From assembly GCA_946999045.1 (NCBI GenBank), contig CAMQBR010000008.1:1-64000 (forward strand): a DNA stretch of 64,000 nt, given 5' to 3'. Source of the stretch: an uncultured Prevotella sp. Its GTDB lineage: Bacteria; Bacteroidota; Bacteroidia; Bacteroidales; Bacteroidaceae. Of this stretch, positions 43,741 to 51,604 are shown in pieces; position 1 is the stretch's first letter, and the number at the start of each line of letters is the position of its first letter. A program made the translations under genes and the position numbers. The notes below the pieces were generated by a model, which saw only the letters and a list, made by a program, of their open reading frames with translations, was not told the origin of the DNA and did no database searches.

Positions 43741-43849
43741 GGTTCTATAAATTAGCGTGGTTAGATTTTGAACTAAAAAAAGCCAAAAGCAAACAAAACA
43801 TATTTCATAAAAATTACCCACACACTATATAGAGGTAATTTATAGCCAT
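43741..43849. repeat. MITE-like repeat, copy I (109 bp, internal deletion, reverse)
   Basis: It begins ggttctataaattagc and ends ggtaatttatagcc. Like copy D it is in reverse orientation and lacks the central block. It occupies most of the predicted ompA leader. Confidence 0.7.
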
Positions 43850-43883
43850 AGCCTTTACAAAAATATAATTAAGATACAAAACA

Positions 43884-45044
43884 ATGAAAAGATTAGAATT
43901 ATTTTTAATGACTGCTGCAATTGCAGCAACAGTTTCAGCACAAACTATTAAAGAGAGCAAGACGTTTGATAATGTTTATATCGGAATAAACGGAGGTGCA
44001 GCAACTATGACAACAGGTCACAGCTGGATGAACGATTTAAACTCTAATGCAGGCTTGCGTTTAGGTAGAGGTTTTACACCTGTATTTGGATTGGCTGCTG
44101 AGAGCAATGCTTACCTTTCCATTAATCCTGCTCCTTCTACTGGTACTGCTGTTAAGGCTCTTAATACTAATTTGTTAGGCACCATCAATCTTAGTAACTG
44201 GTTTGCTGGTTATAAAGGTGTTCCTCGCACATTCGAAGTGGTTGCTCTTTATGGCTTAGGCTGGGGACATACGTTTGGCAATAATAAGTTTTATGATGTG
44301 ATAAATCATGATAATCTTCTTTCTAAAGCCGCTCTTGACTTTGTTTTTAACTTGGGTTTAAGCAAAGCTGTTCAGTTATATGTAGAGCCTGCTATCAACT
44401 GGGCTTTAAATGGTGATGGTACAATGCCAGTAGGATATAACATCAACAAATCTTATGTTCTGCTTAATGCAGGATTGGTTTACAAGTTTAAGAACTCTAA
44501 TGATACCCACAATTTTACAATAGCAAAGGTTAATGACCAATCTGAAATTGATGCGCTCAATGCTAAGATTAATAGTATGTACGATGCGCTCAACAAGAAA
44601 GATGCTAAGATTGCAGCAGAAGAAGATTTGACTGCAGACTTACGAAAGGCTTTGCAAGATTGTAAGAACAAGAAAAAATGCTGCAAAGGTGCTTGCAAAA
44701 AGTTGGCTACTGCTACCAACTTACAGCCTACAGTACTCTTCCGTCAAGGTCAGAGTGTGGTAGAGCGTTCACAGGTTCCAAATATCGAACTCATTGCTAA
44801 TTATATGAAAAATCATAAAAAGGCAAAGATTACAATCAAGGGTTATGCTTCCCCTGAAGGTGCAACCGAACTTAATCAGCGTCTTTCTTTGAATCGTGCT
44901 AAAAATGTTAAAGAGGTATTGGTTAAGAAATATAAGATTGCTGCTAATCGTATTATTACCAAAGGTATGGGCGAAACCGATAAACTCTTCAGGGAGCTTG
45001 ACTTTAACCGTGTTGCAACATTTAATGATGACACAACTCTGTAG
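43884..45044 (+). CDS. OmpA-family outer membrane protein
   Basis: The 386-residue protein has a signal peptide (cut after VSA, residue 19), an eight-stranded-type barrel (about 25-205), a coiled-coil segment (about 218-258), a Cys-rich linker (Cys260, 266, 267, 271) and a C-terminal OmpA peptidoglycan-binding domain (about 285-386: VLFRQGQSVVERSQ, ITIKGYASPEGATELNQRLSLNRA). It anchors the outer membrane to the cell wall. The cysteine cluster between the parts is unusual and may form disulfides. It has its own promoter and is followed by an intrinsic terminator. Confidence 0.93.
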   Translation: MKRLELFLMTAAIAATVSAQTIKESKTFDNVYIGINGGAATMTTGHSWMNDLNSNAGLRLGRGFTPVFGLAAESNAYLSINPAPSTGTAVKALNTNLLGTINLSNWFAGYKGVPRTFEVVALYGLGWGHTFGNNKFYDVINHDNLLSKAALDFVFNLGLSKAVQLYVEPAINWALNGDGTMPVGYNINKSYVLLNAGLVYKFKNSNDTHNFTIAKVNDQSEIDALNAKINSMYDALNKKDAKIAAEEDLTADLRKALQDCKNKKKCCKGACKKLATATNLQPTVLFRQGQSVVERSQVPNIELIANYMKNHKKAKITIKGYASPEGATELNQRLSLNRAKNVKEVLVKKYKIAANRIITKGMGETDKLFRELDFNRVATFNDDTTL

Positions 45045-45120
45045 AGTAATTTTTCCATATATTTATCATATTATTTGTGTGGTATACAATTTTATTGTAT
45101 CGTACAAACAAAACGTTATC

Positions 45121-45158
45121 TCCCGATATTCATCAAACGAGTATCGGGATTTTTTTTT
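45121..45158 (+). terminator. Intrinsic terminator of ompA
   Basis: tcccgata (45121-45128) pairs with tatcggga (45142-45149) and is followed by a run of nine T. The T-run merges with the -33 element of the next promoter. Confidence 0.85.
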
Positions 45159-45187
45159 GTACTTTTGTATAAAACATTGTACCTTTG
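45156..45187 (+). promoter_or_regulatory. Promoter of the acyl-ACP thioesterase gene (TTTG / TACCTTTG)
   Basis: TTTG at 45156-45159 and TACCTTTG at 45180-45187 are 20 bp apart. A second -7 match, TACTTTTG at 45160-45167, lacks a -33. Confidence 0.6.
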
Positions 45188-45219
45188 TACTAAGATTTAT
45201 GGTTGATAAATGTACAAAT

Positions 45220-45996
45220 ATGAATAATCAACTTTCTAATATAGGAACTTACGATTTCTTGGCAGAACCGTTTCATTGTGATTTCAATGGCAATTTGATG
45301 ATGTCGCATTTAGGCAATCATCTGCTCAATGCTGCTGATTATCATTCTAATGAAAGGGGATACGGTATGACTCAACTCAACCCTATCCATAAAACATGGG
45401 TGTTATCGCGCTTAGCTATCCAGATAAATAGTATGCCTCGTGTATACGATAAGCTAAAAGTTTCTACATGGGTAGATAGTGTAATGCGTTATTTTACCTC
45501 CCGTAATTTCTCTTTTACTAGTGCTAATGGCAAACTATTTGGTTATGCTCGCAGCATTTGGGCAATGATTGATACTCAGACACGCCAGCCTGTTGATATT
45601 CTTTCGCTCAATGATGGTGGTATTGCACAATACATAGAAACTTTAAAAGAGTGTCCTATTGCAGCTCCTTCCCGTGTAAAACTTACTTCTAGTGCCCAGT
45701 GCTTATATAGTGTAAAAACTACTTATAGCGATATAGATATGAACGGACATATCAATAGCGTGCGCTACATAGAGCATTTGCTGAATATATGGGATACTCA
45801 TTGGTACGCTACTTATGCTATTCATCGTATAGATATAGCTTATGTTGCCGAAGCACATGGTGGTGATATGCTGTATTTTGATGTTGAGCATGATACGGAT
45901 AACAATTATCTTGTGCGTATTAGCAAGCAAAGTGAAGGTAGGAAAGAGAAGGTAGAAGTGTGTAGATGTAAAATACAATTCACGGAAATTAAATAA
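45220..45996 (+). CDS. Acyl-ACP thioesterase (FatA/FatB-like)
   Basis: The 258-residue protein has two hot-dog repeats. The first contains IGTYDFLAEPFHCDFNGNL and NHLLNAA; the second contains the catalytic-type YSDIDMNGHINSVRYIEHL. This matches bacterial acyl-ACP thioesterases that release fatty acids from ACP. The frame is open far upstream over ompA, but the promoter at 45156-45187 sets the limit; ATGs at 45199 and 45220 are both possible. The later one leaves a more usual leader and N-terminus. It appears monocistronic. Confidence 0.9.
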   Translation: MNNQLSNIGTYDFLAEPFHCDFNGNLMMSHLGNHLLNAADYHSNERGYGMTQLNPIHKTWVLSRLAIQINSMPRVYDKLKVSTWVDSVMRYFTSRNFSFTSANGKLFGYARSIWAMIDTQTRQPVDILSLNDGGIAQYIETLKECPIAAPSRVKLTSSAQCLYSVKTTYSDIDMNGHINSVRYIEHLLNIWDTHWYATYAIHRIDIAYVAEAHGGDMLYFDVEHDTDNNYLVRISKQSEGRKEKVEVCRCKIQFTEIK

Positions 45997-46601
45997 AATT
46001 AGCAATTAAGAATTTATTTTACATCAACGGCTTGATGTTTAGCATATTTGTAATTATTGGGTAGGGGGCTGCAAATATGCTAAATATGAGCGTCCTTATA
46101 ATTGTTTAGTATCTAATGAGTTAAATAAAATTTTCTTTTTGTTCTTCACTTTTTATATAGTAAATTACCTCTAAAGCATTGATTTTTTAGGTATTATTAC
46201 ATGCAAATAAGTTGGCTATATCTATGTTTTAGCATCATTAAAGTATGTATTTAATCTCGAAAACTTGTGTCTTTTGTAATTTTATCTCCTTATTATCTCA
46301 TTTTTATCTCATTATTTTTATCTATAATTAGGATTGTAGAAATGTTAAAATATGCCCAAATATTTTTACAAAAATGTTGAATATACTATTGTGAACAATA
46401 GTGTGTACTAATTATAGGGTAATATTGGATGCTTATGACCTTTTAAGGACTTGATTATTGTGGAAATGCATTCAACCGACAATATTAGGTAATCCACATA
46501 TTAAGATAGCAAATATTGCTTTCTGTCTGCCGAAAAAAACGCATATTCTGTGCGTCCCTATAAAACTGAGAAAGCTAATTATAAGGTTCAATGTTCAAAT
46601 T
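45997..46601. other. Intergenic region with two inverted repeats
   Basis: No gene is seen in this 605-base gap. Inverted repeats occur at 46021-46027/46032-46038 (acatcaa) and 46040-46050/46072-46082 (tagcatatttg, 11 bp perfect, 21-base spacer). A motif atattggatgctta at about 46425 is shared with 161-174 near the window start. The rest is plain AT-rich sequence. Confidence 0.5.
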
Positions 46602-47333
46602 TCAAAGTATTGCTGATAACTCGTCTAACTGATGAAGAATATATGTAGGTATGGTTTCATCATACTGTTTATCTGTCCAGCCTTCGCCCTTGAGCCATGC
46701 TGTTTGGCAGCCTACCTTTTTGGCAGGTTCTATGTCTTTGTAGAAACTATCACCAATAGCCAACACGTTTTTGGCTGGTATCTGCAACTTTTGCAGTCCT
46801 ATTTTATAAATACGCTCATCGGGCTTTCGAATCTTAATGACAGATGATTCCACTACATCATCAAAGAATGACTCCATATTAAACTCGTGTAGCACCTCGT
46901 GCATGTTGCCATAAAAGTTGGTTACCAATACAATAGGATACTTTTTACTTAGCGATGTAAGCAAAGGGCGGTGCTGGTTAATAATGGTACTAAGATGTTG
47001 GTATACTACATTAGATAGAGCTTTGTGCGTTTGTTTAAGCACTTCTTCATTGACATTCCATGCTCCCATGATACAAAGTTGCTCTAGCTCCAAGCGCAAT
47101 TTCACCTCTGCTGTATGCTTCAGTGTGAAGTGGGGTTGTATAATAGGGTTTTTAGCCAACGTACGTTCGCCATAAACGTAAGCTTCTCTAAAGTTTTCTT
47201 CGCTTACAGGGATACCCACTTTTTGGTAAGCATACCATAGCATTTTACCCCAATGTTGTCCGTTGGTATCAATAGTTCCACCAAAATCAAAAATTAATCC
47301 TGTTATCTTTGCATTATTCTGATTGATATTCAT
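46602..47333 (-). CDS. HAD-superfamily hydrolase, probable phosphatase
   Basis: The 243-residue protein has the HAD-IA layout: motif I FDFGGTID (residues near 15-22), a helical cap, motif II VLVTNFYG (Thr), and motifs III/IV with KIRKPDERIY and LAIGDSFYKDIEPAKKVG. In motif I the second Asp of DxD is Gly, as in some HAD variants, so activity on phosphate esters is likely but not certain. It lies 13 bases after the CDP-alcohol transferase gene and is the last gene of the operon, where a phosphatase would remove phosphate from the coupled product. Confidence 0.85.
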   Translation of the reverse strand: MNINQNNAKITGLIFDFGGTIDTNGQHWGKMLWYAYQKVGIPVSEENFREAYVYGERTLAKNPIIQPHFTLKHTAEVKLRLELEQLCIMGAWNVNEEVLKQTHKALSNVVYQHLSTIINQHRPLLTSLSKKYPIVLVTNFYGNMHEVLHEFNMESFFDDVVESSVIKIRKPDERIYKIGLQKLQIPAKNVLAIGDSFYKDIEPAKKVGCQTAWLKGEGWTDKQYDETIPTYILHQLDELSAIL

Positions 47334-47346
47334 AGTTTTTTATGGG

Positions 47347-48273
47347 TTATTCTTTTGTATGGTTTAATATGACAGTAAGTTTTTTGCACAAGCTTTCGTG
47401 TTGCTTGTGCATGTAGATATAAAGCAATTGGAAAGCTGTTATTTCTAAAACAAAATAGAGCCAAGGTATGTTAAGCAAACAGGTTATATACAAACAGATA
47501 GCTCTTAAATTAAAGGTAAGTATATTGGTGTAAGGCATGAGTGGGCGACTGCCCTCTATAAAACATTTCTTTACATCTTCACGGGGATTGGCTTGGTAGC
47601 GTTGAAAGAATATCTGAAAGGCAGGTGTGCGGTGTTCTTGACTGCGACAATACTTGGCGTAGTTATAGTAAAATAAGCGTTTAAGCCATTTGCCTTTGCT
47701 TAACGAGTGGTAAATAGCTTGCTGTTGTGCATAGGTATCTAATTCGCTGCCTGCTTTACCTTTGATGAAATAAAGATGTATCTGACGATAATAATCGCTC
47801 AACGAACTTTGTTGCGAATGACATAATAAGCCAGCTACTGCTGCCAAAGCCCATATCAGATATCCCCAATTGGTGTCGCTATGGGGCATGGGTTGATTAA
47901 ACATTCGCATAGAGAGTGCTGAGTAGATACAGAAGAACCATACATCACCCGAAAAACCATCTAAGACTCTGCCAATAAATGATTTCTGATTAGTAAGTCG
48001 AGCCAACTGTCCGTCGGTGCTATCGCAAAGGTTGGCAAACACTAAGAAGATGATGCCCATGATGTTGTGCCATAGGTCAACGAAATAAAAACAATAGGCT
48101 GCACTTACTCCTAAGAAGATAGAGAGGATAGTAATCACGTTGGGATGAACCCCAAGGTGTTGCCAAAACAAAGTAAAAATAAGTCCTACAGGACGTGTAA
48201 AGTGTATGTCTAACCACTCTTCTGTATCTTTCGACTTCATAGAAGCCTTTAATAAATCTCTAAACTTACTCAT
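47347..48273 (-). CDS. CDP-alcohol phosphatidyltransferase-family membrane enzyme
   Basis: The 308-residue membrane protein carries the family motif as DSTDGQLAR then, after eight residues, GRVLDGFSGD. The usual form is DxxDGxxAR(x8)GxxxDxxxD; here the last Asp is one residue further along (D-GFSG-D), which is odd because that Asp is catalytic. Several hydrophobic helices follow. The start is the ATG at 48273, which overlaps the stop of the ATP-grasp-like gene (ATGA). The enzyme would join a CDP-activated alcohol to an acceptor, probably a lipid or polyol phosphate. Confidence 0.85.
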   Translation of the reverse strand: MSKFRDLLKASMKSKDTEEWLDIHFTRPVGLIFTLFWQHLGVHPNVITILSIFLGVSAAYCFYFVDLWHNIMGIIFLVFANLCDSTDGQLARLTNQKSFIGRVLDGFSGDVWFFCIYSALSMRMFNQPMPHSDTNWGYLIWALAAVAGLLCHSQQSSLSDYYRQIHLYFIKGKAGSELDTYAQQQAIYHSLSKGKWLKRLFYYNYAKYCRSQEHRTPAFQIFFQRYQANPREDVKKCFIEGSRPLMPYTNILTFNLRAICLYITCLLNIPWLYFVLEITAFQLLYIYMHKQHESLCKKLTVILNHTKE

Positions 48274-49016
48274 CTTTTCAAAATGATTTGTGCTATTGCC
48301 GAGGCTGCTTCGTCTCTGCAAGTTGAAAAACTGGGCCAGTCGTTAAAATCGATGATACAAAATGTTCCATCGGCTTTTACCACACAATCGCCCCCAAATA
48401 CCTCAATATCTATGATATGTGCCAGTTGCAGTACTGTTTGGTGCAACTGTTTTGCATCGAAATTATATCCTTTAGGTGCATTATCTACTCTGTGCCAATA
48501 AAAAAAGTGATTGCCAACACCATAAAATTTAATGATATCGCCCAGCACGTGTGCACTTACAACATTATTGACGAGGCCTTTTTGCTTCCATGCTTGTTGC
48601 ATGGTATGCAGATCGGTGTTATCCTTGCAAAAGACTATTTCGCCTTGTTGTGGAGGTAAATCGTCTCCCCGTTTAAGCCAGTAGCCATGTTCTCCTGTAA
48701 CAGGAGGCATGGGTATATGCTGCTGTCGCATCAAGTTATCAATGTTTTTGCGTGTACATAGTGCCACGGCTTTTGGCTTGTTGATGATGCGTGCACCAAG
48801 AGCTTCCTGCTTTTGCAGTAGCGATAAAGTTTGTGGCAATCGTCCCATTGAAATAAACAGGTTGGCTTGATGCGCTTCGGTTAGCTCAGCTTCGTTTATT
48901 AGCTTAATGTCTCCTCCTATCTTTTGCATCACTGCTGTAAGGATAGCCTTATCTCTTTCTGTGGCAGATAGTGAGAAACGTTCATCTCGCCTAATGGCTA
49001 TAATTTTATCGTACAT
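48270..49016 (-). CDS. ATP-grasp-like protein
   Basis: The 248-residue protein resembles the C-terminal part of ATP-grasp enzymes. INKPKAVALCTRKNIDNLM corresponds to the start of the ATP-binding region, and EVFGGDCVVKADGTFCIIDF-NDWPSF has the metal-binding Asp/Asn pair typical of the fold. Such enzymes ligate a carboxylate to an amine or thiol using ATP. The substrate is unknown. The frame opens at 49043 but MYDKIIAIRRDERF at 49016 is the likelier start. Its place between the nucleotidyltransferase and the transferase suggests that it modifies the polar head group. Confidence 0.68.
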   Translation of the reverse strand: MYDKIIAIRRDERFSLSATERDKAILTAVMQKIGGDIKLINEAELTEAHQANLFISMGRLPQTLSLLQKQEALGARIINKPKAVALCTRKNIDNLMRQQHIPMPPVTGEHGYWLKRGDDLPPQQGEIVFCKDNTDLHTMQQAWKQKGLVNNVVSAHVLGDIIKFYGVGNHFFYWHRVDNAPKGYNFDAKQLHQTVLQLAHIIDIEVFGGDCVVKADGTFCIIDFNDWPSFSTCRDEAASAIAQIILKR

Positions 49017-49080
49017 GATATTTTTCTCTCTTCTATTTTTCAACTGCTTTTAAGGATGATGCTTATAGTAGTTACATCTT

Positions 49081-49809
49081 TTACTGTTGAGTAGCAACAA
49101 ATTGTTCGGCTTTCTTGATGTCTGAAACATGATCAATATCTAAGATGCACTCCATGTTGTATGCCTTTACTTGCAGATGTTGGGTTATCAGTGCTCTTTG
49201 AAAGTTGCGCATACGCTGTTCGCCGTGTTCGATACATTGTTTGAGAACCTGTAAGCATATAGGTTGCAAGCCATAAATACCACCAGATATGTAGGTGCAG
49301 TTGTTTGTGTTGTCATCATAAAAGCCTTGTATGCGCATATTCTCATCCAGTTTTACATACAAAGGTTTTTCATCATCAATAAATTTTGTTACAGCCATAA
49401 AAGCTTGTGTGCCTTGTTGGACTTGCTGTTGAAATTGATGTATGTATTGCTGGAATGCTTTTTCGGAAAAGATAGTATCGACAGTGGTTAAGCAAAATAC
49501 TGAATGGCATAGATAGGGGCTTATTTCAAATAAGCTGTGCATGGAGCTTGGGGTAGACTTTTGTACCACGCACAAAGGTATTGCCATACCATTAAGCCCA
49601 TTGCGCTGTATGTTTTGTAAGTGCAGGTGTACCTGTTCTCTGTCTTCATTGCATATCACAACAATTTCTTCGGCATGGTTATCCATGAATATACGTATCA
49701 ACCTATCTATCAGGCACTCGTTACCCACCTTTACAAGAGGTTTGGGCATAGGCTCTCCCTCTTGTGCCAAGCGCGAACCTTTGCCTGCTGCAATAATGGC
49801 ATATTTCAT
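49081..49809 (-). CDS. Sugar/alcohol-phosphate nucleotidyltransferase (NTP transferase)
   Basis: The 242-residue protein has the nucleotidyltransferase start AIIAAGKGSRL with PKPLVKVG (Lys), a VVICNEDRE strand and a later TTVDTIF region that corresponds to the metal-binding Asp. It would activate a phosphorylated sugar or alcohol as its CDP or UDP form. It begins at the ATG at 49809; a longer frame reaches 49830 but the family N-terminus starts here, and the -7 element lies within the extra part. It is the first gene of the four-gene operon. Confidence 0.87.
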   Translation of the reverse strand: MKYAIIAAGKGSRLAQEGEPMPKPLVKVGNECLIDRLIRIFMDNHAEEIVVICNEDREQVHLHLQNIQRNGLNGMAIPLCVVQKSTPSSMHSLFEISPYLCHSVFCLTTVDTIFSEKAFQQYIHQFQQQVQQGTQAFMAVTKFIDDEKPLYVKLDENMRIQGFYDDNTNNCTYISGGIYGLQPICLQVLKQCIEHGEQRMRNFQRALITQHLQVKAYNMECILDIDHVSDIKKAEQFVATQQ

Positions 49810-49827
49810 TATTCGTTGTTTTTGCTG

Positions 49828-49859
49828 CAAAGGTAAGATATATTTTGTTGATGCACAAA
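49828..49859 (-). promoter_or_regulatory. Promoter of the four-gene head-group operon
   Basis: On the minus strand TTTG (49859-49856) and TACCTTTG (49835-49828) are 20 bp apart. The leader to the ATG at 49809 is about 13 bases. Confidence 0.65.
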
Positions 49860-49923
49860 ATTATGGGTTTATAGTTAACAAGTAGAATGTTTGTTGCCTA
49901 TGGAGAGGTGTTATTTCTGATGC

Positions 49924-49964
49924 AAAAAAAATAATGTGGGCAACAGGAATGTCGCCCACATTAT
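49924..49964 (-). terminator. Terminator of the sulfatase/SusCD operon
   Basis: 11-bp perfect arms (49931-49941 and 49954-49964, ataatgtgggc) followed on the minus strand by a T-run (49930-49924). It lies 26 bases past the sulfatase stop. Confidence 0.8.
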
Positions 49965-49989
49965 AAAAGTTAATTATAAAGCTCAAAGC

Positions 49990-51543
49990 TCAATTTAAAT
50001 ATCTAATGGGGTCGTTGTACTGTTCTTGTAGTTTAAGTAACTCTGCCTTTAGATGTTTGGTGAGTTTTTCTGTTCCTTTCTGTCCATAGATATTGTGCAT
50101 TTGCTCTGGATCTTTCTTTAGATCGTATAGCTCCCATGCATCAATATCGCCATAGAAATGAATCAGGCTGTAACGTTTGGTACGTACACCATAATGCCGG
50201 CGAACAGCATGCTCGGCAGGATATTCATAGTAATGATAGTACAATGATTTGCGCCAGTTTTTAACTTTCTTTCCTTGCAACAAAGGTAAGAATGATATAC
50301 CTTGAATGTCGGAAGGTATCTTGACTCCAGCTAAATCAAGAAAGGTGGGAGCATAATCTATGTTCTGAACCATTGGTTTGATGTCGCCATGTTTTCCACC
50401 AGGAAGATAAACCAATAATGGCGTGCGGAATGACTCTTCGTACATAAATCTCTTGTCAAACCAACCATGCTCACCCATATAGAAACCTTGGTCGGAGGTA
50501 TATACTATCATGGTGTTATCTAACATATTATGTTCTTTGAGATAGTTGATAACTCGTCCTACATTTCGGTCAATAGAATGAATAACACGCAGATAGTCAT
50601 GCATATACCTCTGGTACTTCCATTCAGCCAGTGCCTTTCCTGTAAGTTTGGCAGCCTTAAACTTTTTGATGATAGGGTCGTAATGTGCATCCCATTGTGC
50701 ACGTTGTGAGGGCGACATACGCTTATAGTTCATTCTTCCCATAGCTTCTAGGTTAGGATTAGAGTGTATTTCGTTTTCCTTATCCGCCATTTTCAAATCG
50801 TACACTACGTCCATGTTCTTGATGATGCTCATTTCTTGTTTGCTTGCAGCAATTCTTCCCTTGTAATCATCGTAGAAGTTATCTGGCAAAGGATATACCT
50901 TATTATTATATAAATCCAAATCACAAGTGTCTGGACTCCATACTCTGTGTGGAGCTTTGTGGTGTAACAGCAAGCAGAAAGGTTTACTCTTGTCTCGCTT
51001 GTTCTCTAACCAATCTAATGCTAAGTCGGTAACAATGTTGGTAACATAGCCATATCGTCTTATTCGTTTGCCGTTACAGATGAAGTCTGGATTGTAATAA
51101 TCGCCCTGCCCAATCAGTATATCCCAGTAATTAAAGCCAGTAGGATTAGATGTTAAGTGCCATTTACCAATCATAGCTGTTTCATAACCCACCTTTTGCA
51201 ATAGTTTAGGGAAGGTTTGTTGTCTGCCGTCAAACGTTTTAGTGTTGTCTGTAAATCCGTTGGCATGACTGTGTTTGCCTGTCAGCATACATGCTCTTGA
51301 CGGACCACTTAGCGAGTTAGCTACGAAACTATTGGTAAATCTAACTCCGTTTTGTGAAATCCAGTCAATATTAGGTGTTTCAATAAAACGATGATCGTAA
51401 GCACTAATTGTTTGATATGAGTGGTCATCACTCATAATATAAACAATGTTCATGGGCTTTTGCTGTGCTTGTGCCATAAGTTGCGAAGCCGCTCCCAGTA
51501 CCAAAGTACTTGTAGCCCCTAGTCGGTTGATATGAGTTTTCAT
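49990..51543 (-). CDS. Ser-type (S1 family) sulfatase, exported
   Basis: The 517-residue protein has a signal peptide (cut near LMAQA, residue 25) and an arylsulfatase fold. The modification motif is SGPSRACMLTG (79-89) with Ser79 in the position converted to formylglycine, so it needs an anaerobic sulfatase-maturating enzyme, absent from this window. Metal-site parts are present: MSDDHSY (39-40), the later HKAPH and YTSDQGFYMGEHGWFDKR. It resembles GlcNAc-6-sulfatases (S1_11) of Bacteroides. With SusCD and a neighbouring GH20 it likely desulfates an N-acetylhexosamine glycan. It is the last gene of the locus. Confidence 0.9.
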   Translation of the reverse strand: MKTHINRLGATSTLVLGAASQLMAQAQQKPMNIVYIMSDDHSYQTISAYDHRFIETPNIDWISQNGVRFTNSFVANSLSGPSRACMLTGKHSHANGFTDNTKTFDGRQQTFPKLLQKVGYETAMIGKWHLTSNPTGFNYWDILIGQGDYYNPDFICNGKRIRRYGYVTNIVTDLALDWLENKRDKSKPFCLLLHHKAPHRVWSPDTCDLDLYNNKVYPLPDNFYDDYKGRIAASKQEMSIIKNMDVVYDLKMADKENEIHSNPNLEAMGRMNYKRMSPSQRAQWDAHYDPIIKKFKAAKLTGKALAEWKYQRYMHDYLRVIHSIDRNVGRVINYLKEHNMLDNTMIVYTSDQGFYMGEHGWFDKRFMYEESFRTPLLVYLPGGKHGDIKPMVQNIDYAPTFLDLAGVKIPSDIQGISFLPLLQGKKVKNWRKSLYYHYYEYPAEHAVRRHYGVRTKRYSLIHFYGDIDAWELYDLKKDPEQMHNIYGQKGTEKLTKHLKAELLKLQEQYNDPIRYLN

Positions 51544-51604
51544 TATTTATTGAGTTTATGTAAAATATTATATTAAATCTTTATTATTATCTATTATCTA
51601 AAGC

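Noticed and set aside
44896..45198. Upstream extension of the acyl-ACP thioesterase frame
   Set aside because: It runs across the end of ompA, its terminator and the thioesterase promoter. The protein family begins later.
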